5,025 nt of DNA, taken from positions 1 through 5,025 of the forward strand of contig CAYTER010000090.1 in NCBI GenBank assembly GCA_964436815.1, in the 5' to 3' direction. Positions 1 through 5,025 of the stretch are shown here, piece by piece. This stretch comes from UBA993 sp964436815. Its GTDB lineage: Bacteria; Bacillota; Dethiobacteria; DTU022. Position 1 is the first letter of the stretch; every line of letters begins with the position of its first letter. Under the pieces are notes generated by a model, which searched no databases, was not told where the DNA came from, and saw nothing but the letters and a program-made list of their open reading frames with translations. Position numbers and translations under genes: made by a program.

Positions 1-1416
1 TACTGGTATACCTGGCAGGTGTCAATTCTCGGTTTGGGCCCGATCTGGATGGGCAGCAACGAAGCGCAGAAAGAGCGGGCTGCCCGCCTCCTGAAAGAGG
101 GGCAGGTTTTTGCCTTCGGCCTTTCCGAGCGGAATCACGGCGCCGATGTTTATTCGACAGAAATGTCGCTTACACCGCAGCCGGACGGCACTTACCGGGC
201 TAACGGCGAAAAGTACTACATCGGCAACGGTAATATCGCCGAGATGGTTTCCACTTTCGGCAAGTTTTCCGACAGTGGCGAGTACGTGTTTTTTGTGGCT
301 AACTACAGCCATAAAAATTATGAGCTGGTAAAAAATGTGGTCAACTCCCAGTCCTATGTGGCCGATTTTATCCTGCGCGATTACCCGATTAACGATGATG
401 AAATCCTGTCCCGCGGTCAGGAAGCATGGGATTCGGCCCTCAATACGGTCAATGTGGGCAAATATAATCTTGGCTGGGCTTCGATCGGAATCTGCACTCA
501 CGCTTTTTATGAAGCGCTGAACCATGCCGCGAATCGTATCCTGTATGGCATGAAGGTAACTGATTTCCCCCATGTTAAGCAGATGTTCGTTGATGCCTAT
601 TCCCGCCTTACGGCCATGAAGCTTTTCGCCCTGCGCACGGCAGACTATATGCGCGTTGCTTCTGCCGATGACCGGCGCTATTTACTTTATAATCCCACGG
701 TTAAAATGAAGGTCACCACCCAGGGCGAGGAGGTCGTAAACCTGCTCTGGGATGTCATCGCCGCCAAAGGATTTGAACGCGACACCTACTTTGAAATGGC
801 TGCCCGCGATATCCGCGCCCTGCCTAAACTTGAGGGAACTGTGCATGTAAACATTGCCCTGATCGTCAAGTTTATGGCCAATTACTTCTTTAACCCGCAG
901 GAGTACGACCCTGTGGGCCGGCAGGATCGTGCCCGTAATGATGATTTTCTCTTCGATCAGGGACCGACCAGGGGACTCGGGAAAATCCGTTTTCATGATT
1001 ATTCTGCCGCCTATAACCTTTACGATCTGCCGAACATTGCGGTATTTAAAGAACAAATTGATTTGCTCAAAGCTTTCCTGGCTGCTGCGACACCGGATGC
1101 CGATCAGCAGCGTGATACCGATTTTCTGCTTTCGCTTGGCGAAATGTTTACCCTGGTGGTTTATGGCCAGTTAATCCTGGAGAATGCAAAAATATATGGA
1201 CTCGATGAATCGCTGGTCGATCAGATATTTGATTTCATGGTCCGTGATTTCTCAAAATTTGCTCTGAATCTGTACAGCAAGGCCAGTACCAGCGACGCCC
1301 AGATGGAGTTTCTGCATCAGATGATCAAAAAACCGGCCGTTGATTATGACCGGTTCACTAACATATGGAGTGAGCATGTTCTTGCTTTAAAGGATGTTTA
1401 TGAAATGAGCCAGTAG
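1..1416 (+). CDS. Acyl-CoA dehydrogenase, large form, 5'-truncated by the window edge
   Basis: A flavoprotein expected to catalyse FAD-dependent alpha,beta-dehydrogenation of an acyl-CoA, passing electrons to electron-transfer flavoprotein, in the cytoplasm. The frame is open from base 1 to the TAG at 1414-1416, so 471 codons are visible and the true start lies to the left; the GTG at 19 is an internal valine. Numbering from the first visible codon, FAFGLSERNHGAD (about 37-49) matches the family's substrate/FAD segment (usually LTEPxxGSD). ANGEKYYIGNGN (67-78) matches its NGxKxYItN segment. LEGT (277-280) after RDIRALPK is the usual C-terminal catalytic-base region, with Glu278 the likely base. 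The family is normally about 380 residues and ends soon after this motif; here about 190 residues follow, so this is a long form with an extra helical C-terminal domain. The N-terminal helical domain is largely missing. The substrate cannot be told from sequence. The gene converges on the deacetylase with a 13-base gap and no visible terminator. Confidence 0.9.
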   Translation, partial: YWYTWQVSILGLGPIWMGSNEAQKERAARLLKEGQVFAFGLSERNHGADVYSTEMSLTPQPDGTYRANGEKYYIGNGNIAEMVSTFGKFSDSGEYVFFVANYSHKNYELVKNVVNSQSYVADFILRDYPINDDEILSRGQEAWDSALNTVNVGKYNLGWASIGICTHAFYEALNHAANRILYGMKVTDFPHVKQMFVDAYSRLTAMKLFALRTADYMRVASADDRRYLLYNPTVKMKVTTQGEEVVNLLWDVIAAKGFERDTYFEMAARDIRALPKLEGTVHVNIALIVKFMANYFFNPQEYDPVGRQDRARNDDFLFDQGPTRGLGKIRFHDYSAAYNLYDLPNIAVFKEQIDLLKAFLAAATPDADQQRDTDFLLSLGEMFTLVVYGQLILENAKIYGLDESLVDQIFDFMVRDFSKFALNLYSKASTSDAQMEFLHQMIKKPAVDYDRFTNIWSEHVLALKDVYEMSQ

Positions 1417-1429
1417 GCAAAAGCCGATC

Positions 1430-2344
1430 TCAGGTTTCCATTCCGGCCAGTAACAGCTCACTCAGCGAACAGGGTTCCAGTCCGCGGCGGCGTAAGCCGG
1501 CCAGGATATCCGGCAGGGCGGTAATGTCATTTTCCTTGAAGTGCAGGAGGACGATGCTGCCGCCTTTGGCATTAGAGAGGACATGTTCAGTGATCCGGGC
1601 CGGCGTTGATACTTCGTTGCGTAAAGCATAAACCAGCTCAACATCCCACAATATTGCGAACATGCCTTTATCCGCGATAATTTCCTTGTAGCGTTTTGCG
1701 GTGCTGCTTTGTGGCGAGGTGAACCCGTCCATGCCCGGTGGACGAAAAAAGTAAGTCTGGTAATTATAGCCCAGCGCATTATCAACTGCATTCTGCCATT
1801 TGTTTAATTCTTCTTTTACCCGGTCTTCGGAGATAGTCGTCAAAAATGCATGACTGTAGGTGTGATTTCCCAGCTCATGCCCTTCCTCTACCGCCTGTTT
1901 CCAAACTTCCGGAGCACTATCGACCCAGGAACCCATGGGGAAAAATGTAGCCCGGACATCATGATCCCTTAAGATCCGCAGTGTTTTTCCGATCAGATCC
2001 GGTCCGGCGCCGTCGTCGATGGTGATTGCCACCAGGTTGGTGCTGCGGTTACCGTGATTAATAACTGTAGATGAACGCAGCATATGGTTTTCCTCGCGCA
2101 GCTTCAGGTTCTCCTCGACGATTTGGTCGTACTGTTCCCAGAGCATCCTGTTTTCATCTTCAATCAACTCCAGCTGTTCTCCAATTCGCTGAAGATCAGA
2201 ACGCATTGACTGCAGGGCTAGGTATTGGGTGAAATTAAAAAAGCCCAATACTGCCAAAGCCAGTAAAAGTAGAATAAAGATGAAAAACCGCAAGCCTGAT
2301 TTCTTTTTAGATTTTCGTGGCCGTCCATAGTAACCGTTGTTCAT
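1430..2344 (-). CDS. Membrane-anchored polysaccharide deacetylase (NodB homology domain) with coiled-coil stalk
   Basis: Likely removes acetyl groups from a cell-wall or other extracellular polysaccharide outside the membrane. The start chosen is ATG at 2344 (304 residues), because GGAG at 2356-2359 precedes it by 11 bases; the in-frame GTG at 2356 would overlap that site. A basic stretch (RPRKSKKK) precedes one hydrophobic segment (about 19-36), giving an N-in anchor. Residues about 45-90 are rich in E, L, Q and R with a heptad look, suggesting a coiled-coil stalk. The NodB domain follows. TIDDG (about 108-112) supplies the catalytic Asp110 and metal-binding Asp111. HTYSH (161-165) supplies the two metal histidines. 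RPPG (201-204), LWD (232-234) and LLH (266-268) are the later motifs. All catalytic positions seem present, so the enzyme should be active. The usual Phe of TFDDG is Ile, a mild variant. The substrate (peptidoglycan, chitin-like or other glycan) cannot be decided. The stop is TGA at 1430-1432. Confidence 0.93.
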   Translation of the reverse strand: MNNGYYGRPRKSKKKSGLRFFIFILLLLALAVLGFFNFTQYLALQSMRSDLQRIGEQLELIEDENRMLWEQYDQIVEENLKLREENHMLRSSTVINHGNRSTNLVAITIDDGAGPDLIGKTLRILRDHDVRATFFPMGSWVDSAPEVWKQAVEEGHELGNHTYSHAFLTTISEDRVKEELNKWQNAVDNALGYNYQTYFFRPPGMDGFTSPQSSTAKRYKEIIADKGMFAILWDVELVYALRNEVSTPARITEHVLSNAKGGSIVLLHFKENDITALPDILAGLRRRGLEPCSLSELLLAGMET

Positions 2345-2356
2345 GAAAGAATCCAC

Positions 2357-2464
2357 TCCAACTGATGAGAAATGCTATTTTCATTTGTCTTTCTATATGT
2401 TAACCTACAAAAAACGATAAAACAATAGGCTTTTACCAAATATGGAAAAGGAAGTGATCAGTTG
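2357..2464. promoter_or_regulatory. Divergent intergenic region between deacetylase and flavoprotein
   Basis: About 108 AT-rich bases separate two genes that point away from each other, so promoters for both should lie here. For the deacetylase (minus strand), TTGTTT (2420-2425) and TAACAT (2397-2402) are 17 bases apart, which fits the sigma-A layout, but they match the consensus only 3/6 and 4/6. TATAGA (2392-2397, minus strand) is an alternative -10. For the flavoprotein I see no convincing -35/-10 pair. No clear operator palindrome is visible. The call of a promoter region rests on gene orientation; the individual boxes are weak. Confidence 0.35.
2449..2459 (+). promoter_or_regulatory. Ribosome binding site of the flavoprotein gene
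   Basis: AGGAAGTGATC differs at one base from the ideal anti-Shine-Dalgarno complement AGGAGGTGATC, an unusually long match. It is placed 2 bases before TTG 2462 and 5 bases before ATG 2465, counted from its last base. From the core AGGAAG the gaps are 7 and 10 bases. It therefore supports initiation in this spot but does not by itself choose between the two adjacent codons. Confidence 0.8.
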
Positions 2465-3052
2465 ATGAAAACACTTTTAGCCATTTCATCCAGTCCCCGC
2501 CGGGGAGGGAATAGCGAGACTTTACTGAAAGAGTTCTGCCGGGCAGCTGAAGATGCCGGGTGGCGGGTGGATCTGATTAAAGTAAATGATCTCAAATTCA
2601 GGCCTTGTCAGGCTTGTGATCGCTGTGAAAAGGACGGCCGCTGCATATTAAAGGATGACATGCAGACTGTTTATCCGAAGATGATTGAGGCCGATGCCTT
2701 GGTGGTGGCCAGTCCGGTTACTTTCGGTTCCATGAACGCTCAGTTAAAGATGTTTATTGATCGTTTCCAGTGCTGGTGGCAGGCCAAGTATAACCTGAAG
2801 AAACCGTTTATCCCGGAAGATACCAACCGCCAGGGCTTTTTTATCTGCGTCGGAGCACTGAAACGCAAGGAATACTGTGAGAACGCTATTCAGATTATCA
2901 AGGTCTTTTTCCATAACATCAACCACAAGCTGGCCGGCAATTTATGTTTCCGTGGATATGACGAGTTGGGAGCGGTGCAGAAGGATCCGGATGCCCTGGC
3001 TCAGGCTTACCAGGCCGGCAAGGACTTTATTGCGATGGTCGAAAGTTTATAA
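2465..3052 (+). CDS. Iron-sulfur flavoprotein (ISF)-type NADPH-dependent FMN reductase family protein
   Basis: A 195-residue flavodoxin-fold protein, cytoplasmic, expected to bind FMN and move electrons to or from an unidentified partner. The N-terminus MKTLLAISSSPRRGGNSE is the family's first beta strand and phosphate-binding loop (SxSPRxxGNS, about residues 8-17). Cys48, Cys51, Cys54 and Cys60 form a compact CX2CX2CX5C motif, which in iron-sulfur flavoproteins such as Isf of Methanosarcina holds a 4Fe-4S cluster. SPVTFG (83-88) followed by QLKMFIDR (about 93-100) is the characteristic second FMN-binding segment and dimer helix. Length is normal for the family. ATG 2465 is preferred because homologues typically begin MK; TTG at 2462 is a real alternative that would add one Met and has better spacing to the ribosome site. 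The stop is TAA at 3050-3052. It stands alone between a divergent deacetylase and a gene-free stretch, so context gives no hint of its redox partner. Confidence 0.9.
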   Translation: MKTLLAISSSPRRGGNSETLLKEFCRAAEDAGWRVDLIKVNDLKFRPCQACDRCEKDGRCILKDDMQTVYPKMIEADALVVASPVTFGSMNAQLKMFIDRFQCWWQAKYNLKKPFIPEDTNRQGFFICVGALKRKEYCENAIQIIKVFFHNINHKLAGNLCFRGYDELGAVQKDPDALAQAYQAGKDFIAMVESL

Positions 3053-3177
3053 ATGTAATTATCCAAAGCTCTGTTACTGTTATTTTTTTGGTGCTATCGC
3101 TGGCAACTTACGCGGATATTTAAAATGATTATTACCGACTGAATGTTCTTTAATATTTTTCCCTCCAGTGTTTAAAA
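3053..3177. other. Gene-free leader between flavoprotein and the inverted-repeat element
   Basis: About 125 AT-rich bases. A run of seven T lies near 3080, after the flavoprotein stop, but no stem precedes it, so I do not call an intrinsic terminator. TAATAT (3151-3156) with TTATTA (3128-3133) at 17-base spacing could serve as a weak promoter for the structured element that begins about 20 bases further on; the -35 match is poor (3/6). TCCAG at 3164-3168 is complementary to CTGGA at 3187-3191 and could compete with the long closing stem of that element. Nothing else is recognised. Confidence 0.3.
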
Positions 3178-3415
3178 AAGCTTTTGCTGGAAACCGTAAG
3201 CGAACATAAAGCGAGTGTAATAGAATTGACGGCGAAACAAGGGGTGAAACAGGACCCGGCCCTCGAAATGAAGCATTTCCACTTCAGCATTTTTGAGGGC
3301 CGGGCCGAGTTCGAAAACTTAGTGTTGCCTAACGAGGTTTCCTGTGAAACCCCTTAGATGAGCCGTATCAATTCAATCACAAGCGATCGTGAGCAGTGGT
3401 TTCCAGTGAAAGCTT
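3178..3415 (+). ncRNA. Candidate structured RNA: long nested imperfect inverted repeat, class unknown
   Basis: The two halves of this 238-base stretch pair in order from outside to inside. The closing stem 3178-3195 with 3398-3415 is 16 Watson-Crick pairs plus two G-U pairs (3185-3408, 3186-3407). The next stems are 3215-3217 with 3378-3380, then GAATTGA (3223-3229) with TCAATTC (3368-3374), then CGGC (3230-3233) with GCCG (3362-3365) beyond a TA bulge. AAGGGGT (3239-3245) pairs with ACCCCTT (3349-3355), and after a symmetric GAA/GAA loop ACAGGA (3249-3254) pairs with TCCTGT (3340-3345). A GC-rich hairpin (3255-3304) caps it, leaving about 35 bases (3305-3339) as a side region with only small hairpins. 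The G-U pairs would be A-C mismatches on the other strand, so + is the likelier transcript. The overall shape, a long rod with internal loops, recalls 6S RNA, but I see no sequence signature of 6S, SRP RNA, RNase P, tmRNA or any riboswitch I know. A MITE-like mobile remnant is the main alternative. The pairing is directly visible; that it is an expressed RNA is inference. Confidence 0.5.
3255..3304 (+). repeat. GC-rich inverted repeat, apical hairpin of the structured element
   Basis: CCCGGCCCTC (3255-3264) and GAGGGCCGGG (3295-3304) are perfect 10-base inverted copies. Inside them AAATG (3266-3270) pairs with CATTT (3288-3292) and AAG (3271-3273) with CTT (3282-3284) past a 3-base bulge, leaving an 8-base loop. 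This is the most stable local structure in the window. No T-run follows it on either strand, so it does not look like an intrinsic terminator. Confidence 0.85.
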
Positions 3416-3534
3416 ATAGCTTANNNNNNNNNNNNNNNNNNNNNNNNNNNNNNNNNNNNNNNNNNNNNNNNNNNNNNNNNNNNNNNNNNNNNNNNNNNNN
3501 NNNNNNNNNNNNNNNNNNNNNNNCTTATAGCTTA
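3413..3534. repeat. Identical 11-base direct repeat on both sides of the assembly gap
   Basis: CTTATAGCTTA occurs at 3413-3423, ending exactly where the N run begins, and again at 3524-3534, starting exactly where the N run ends. The local sequence GCTTATAGCTTA also repeats with a 7-base period. Either the two contigs truly overlap by these 11 bases and the gap is artificial, or the gap hides repeats built from this unit that the assembler could not cross. Confidence 0.8.
3424..3523. other. Assembly gap (100 N)
   Basis: Exactly 100 undetermined bases, the conventional placeholder for a scaffold gap of unknown size. True distance and content between the structured element and the clpB stop codon are therefore unknown, and anything appearing to be encoded across it is an artefact. 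Confidence 0.98.
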
Positions 3535-3537
3535 AAT

Positions 3538-5025
3538 CTACCTGAATTCGATGCCCGTTTCGCTCCTGGCGATCGTCACCAGATCCTTTTCACTGATCTT
3601 GCCGGCGATAATCTGGCGCGATAGTGGTGTTTCCACCTCCTGCTGGATAACCCGCTTGAGCGGCCTGGCGCCGAAAGCCGGATCATAACCGCGCTCTGCC
3701 AGGTAGCCAACAACCTCTTCATCCCATTTCAGGGTCAGATCCGCTGTCTGGGCCAGCCTCCTGGCCAGGTTTTTAAGCAGCAGCTCGGCAATTTTACTGA
3801 CCTGTTCGCGCTCAAGAGCCCGGAATACGATAGTTTCATCCACCCGGTTCAGAAACTCGGGGCGGAAGTGGTGACGAAGCAAACTGAGTACCGCTTCTTT
3901 CATTTGATCGTAATCTCCGCCTTTTTCATGGAAAGCAAGGATTTCCTGGCTGCCGATGTTTGAAGTCATGATGACAATCGTATTTCTGAAATCGACAGTG
4001 CGACCTTTACCGTCGGTCAGGCGGCCGTCTTCTAAGATCTGCAGCATGGCGTTAAACACATCTGAATGAGCTTTTTCGATTTCATCGAAGAGCACCACGC
4101 TGTAAGGCTTGCGCCTGACAGCTTCAGTCAGTTGGCCGCCTTCCTCGTAACCGACATATCCCGGAGGAGCGCCGACCAGTCTTGACACGGTATGCTTTTC
4201 CATGTATTCAGACATGTCGAGGCGGATCATGTTGCGTTCGTCATCAAAAAGAGCTTCCGCCAGAGTCCGTGCCAGCTCTGTTTTACCTACACCCGTTGGT
4301 CCGAGAAAGATAAAACTGCCTACCGGGCGGTTCGGGTCCTTGATACCGCTGCGCGCCCTCAGTACGGCATCGGCAACAGCGCTAACCGCTTCGTCCTGAC
4401 CGATAACCCGCTGGTGTAAAATATCCTCAAGGCGGATCAACTTTTCACGTTCACCCTCAAGCAGACGGCTTACCGGGACCCCGGTCCAGCGGCTGACGAC
4501 TTTGGCTATTTCTGTTTCGGTTACTTCTTCGTTAAGCAGCATATTGTTTTTCTGCTTTCCGGCCAGATGTTCTTCCTCTGCCTGGAGACGTCTTTCAAGG
4601 TCGTTTAGCTTACCGTATTTTAATTCTGCGGCACGGTTCAGGTCATACTCGCGTTCGGCTTTTTCGATTTCATTGCGCACTTCTTCAATTTCGCGCTTAA
4701 TGGAGCGGACTCTTGCGATTGATTGTTTTTCAGTCTGCCATTGGGCTTTCATGGCATCGGCTTCAGTTCGCAGCTCGGCTAACTCTTTCTGCAGCTTTTC
4801 CAGCCGGTCGCGTGAGGCCTGATCTTTTTCTTTGTTCAGGGCCGCTTCTTCAATTTCAAGCTGCATTACCCGGCGGGTGATTTCGTCCAGAGCGGCGGGC
4901 ATGCTGTCGATCTGGGTGCGCAGGTGAGCCGCTGCTTCGTCGACTAAATCGATGGCTTTGTCGGGCAGAAATCGATCACTGATGTAACGATCTGATAAAA
5001 CTGCCGCTGCAATTAAAGAACTGTC
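3538..5025 (-). CDS. clpB: ATP-dependent chaperone/disaggregase ClpB, C-terminal part (5'-truncated by window edge)
   Basis: ClpB is a cytoplasmic Hsp100 hexamer that, with DnaK/DnaJ/GrpE, threads aggregated proteins through its pore using ATP. The frame is open from the right edge, giving 495 residues of a usual 850-870; ATG 4902 is internal, since the 41 codons before it read as typical ClpB. Numbered from the edge, residues 1-40 are the end of the first ATPase domain (SDRYISDRFLPDKAIDLVDE). About 45-160 are the charged coiled-coil middle domain that distinguishes ClpB from ClpA and ClpX. The linker with VVSRWTGVPV follows. The second ATPase domain has Walker A GPTGVGKT (242-249), pore motif GYVG (289-292), Walker B VVLFDE (310-315), sensor-1 TSNIGS (354-359), the arginine finger in FLNR (391-394) and sensor-2 GAR (452-454). 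All key residues are present. The stop is TAG at 3538-3540, 14 bases from the N gap. It faces the structured element tail to tail. The promoter, and any HrcA/CtsR heat-shock control site, lie outside the window. Confidence 0.97.
   Translation of the reverse strand, partial: DSSLIAAAVLSDRYISDRFLPDKAIDLVDEAAAHLRTQIDSMPAALDEITRRVMQLEIEEAALNKEKDQASRDRLEKLQKELAELRTEADAMKAQWQTEKQSIARVRSIKREIEEVRNEIEKAEREYDLNRAAELKYGKLNDLERRLQAEEEHLAGKQKNNMLLNEEVTETEIAKVVSRWTGVPVSRLLEGEREKLIRLEDILHQRVIGQDEAVSAVADAVLRARSGIKDPNRPVGSFIFLGPTGVGKTELARTLAEALFDDERNMIRLDMSEYMEKHTVSRLVGAPPGYVGYEEGGQLTEAVRRKPYSVVLFDEIEKAHSDVFNAMLQILEDGRLTDGKGRTVDFRNTIVIMTSNIGSQEILAFHEKGGDYDQMKEAVLSLLRHHFRPEFLNRVDETIVFRALEREQVSKIAELLLKNLARRLAQTADLTLKWDEEVVGYLAERGYDPAFGARPLKRVIQQEVETPLSRQIIAGKISEKDLVTIARSETGIEFR

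Noticed and set aside
19..21. GTG as the start of the acyl-CoA dehydrogenase
   Set aside because: The frame is open upstream to base 1, no ribosome site is visible, and the N-terminal domain would be missing.
22..1056. Antisense open frames opposite the acyl-CoA dehydrogenase (22-573 and 682-1056, minus)
   Set aside because: They lie wholly inside a well-supported gene, have no family motifs, and are typical shadows of its codon pattern.
3075..3090. Rho-independent terminator after the flavoprotein gene
   Set aside because: A T-run is present but I find no stem immediately before it.
3196..3202. GTAAGCG as an IS66-type terminal inverted repeat
   Set aside because: There is no matching CGCTTAC end nearby, no transposase is visible, and a 7-base match is weak evidence.
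3234..3254. T-box or other riboswitch signature in the GGGGTG region
   Set aside because: It lacks the T-box sequence AGGGTGGNACCGCG and no regulated + strand gene is seen downstream.
3309..3319. GTTCGAA as a tRNA T-loop
   Set aside because: There is no acceptor stem, anticodon arm or D arm around it; it is more simply a small AGTT-CGAA-AACT hairpin.
3359..3368. GAGCCGTAT as group II intron domain V
   Set aside because: The required short hairpin with GAAA loop and the returning strand GTACGGTTC are absent, and the bases pair better with 3223-3233.
3178..3534. CRISPR array
   Set aside because: There are no regularly spaced direct repeats of 25-37 bases. The repeats are inverted and the only direct repeat is the 11-mer at the gap edges.
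3358..3624. Open frame crossing the N run into the 3' end of clpB on the opposite strand
   Set aside because: It exists only because N codons are not read as stops, and its second half is antisense to clpB. Only its first 22 codons are real sequence.
4900..4902. ATG as the start of clpB
   Set aside because: The 41 codons upstream in frame encode the conserved end of ClpB's first ATPase domain, so the gene continues past the window edge.

Overview
The window looks like a piece of a draft genome or metagenome scaffold from a Gram-positive, probably anaerobic Bacillota (Firmicutes) bacterium. The pointers are purine-rich Shine-Dalgarno sequences, candidate TTG and GTG start codons beside ATG, a membrane-anchored NodB-type polysaccharide deacetylase, and a small iron-sulfur flavoprotein of a kind common in strict anaerobes. 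This placement is inference from style and gene content; no marker in the window fixes the genus. A run of exactly 100 N (3424-3523) shows that two contigs were scaffolded together here.

Layout from left to right. Positions 1-1416 (+) hold the C-terminal four fifths or so of a large acyl-CoA dehydrogenase whose start lies outside the window. Thirteen bases further, converging on it, is a complete membrane-anchored polysaccharide deacetylase (1430-2344, -). About 120 bases of AT-rich DNA separate it from a divergently transcribed ISF-type flavoprotein (2465-3052, +). Then come 485 bases with no confident gene (3053-3537). The window ends with the C-terminal part of the ClpB disaggregase (3538-5025, -), whose N-terminal part lies beyond the right edge.

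The protein genes are recognisable families and do not form an obvious pathway: fatty-acyl oxidation, cell-envelope polysaccharide modification, redox chemistry and protein disaggregation. Gene orientation (+, -, +, -) means each is probably its own transcription unit within this window.

The part worth attention is the gene-free stretch. From 3178 to 3415 the + strand can fold into one long, ordered set of nested stems: an 18-pair closing stem that is complete only if two G-U wobbles are allowed, then shorter stems separated by internal loops, then a strong GC-rich apical hairpin. The wobbles point to a + strand RNA rather than a plain DNA inverted repeat. I could not assign it to a known RNA class by eye. 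A 68-codon open frame also runs through it, and an assembly gap with identical 11-base edges sits just beyond it, so a mobile or decayed element is a live alternative.
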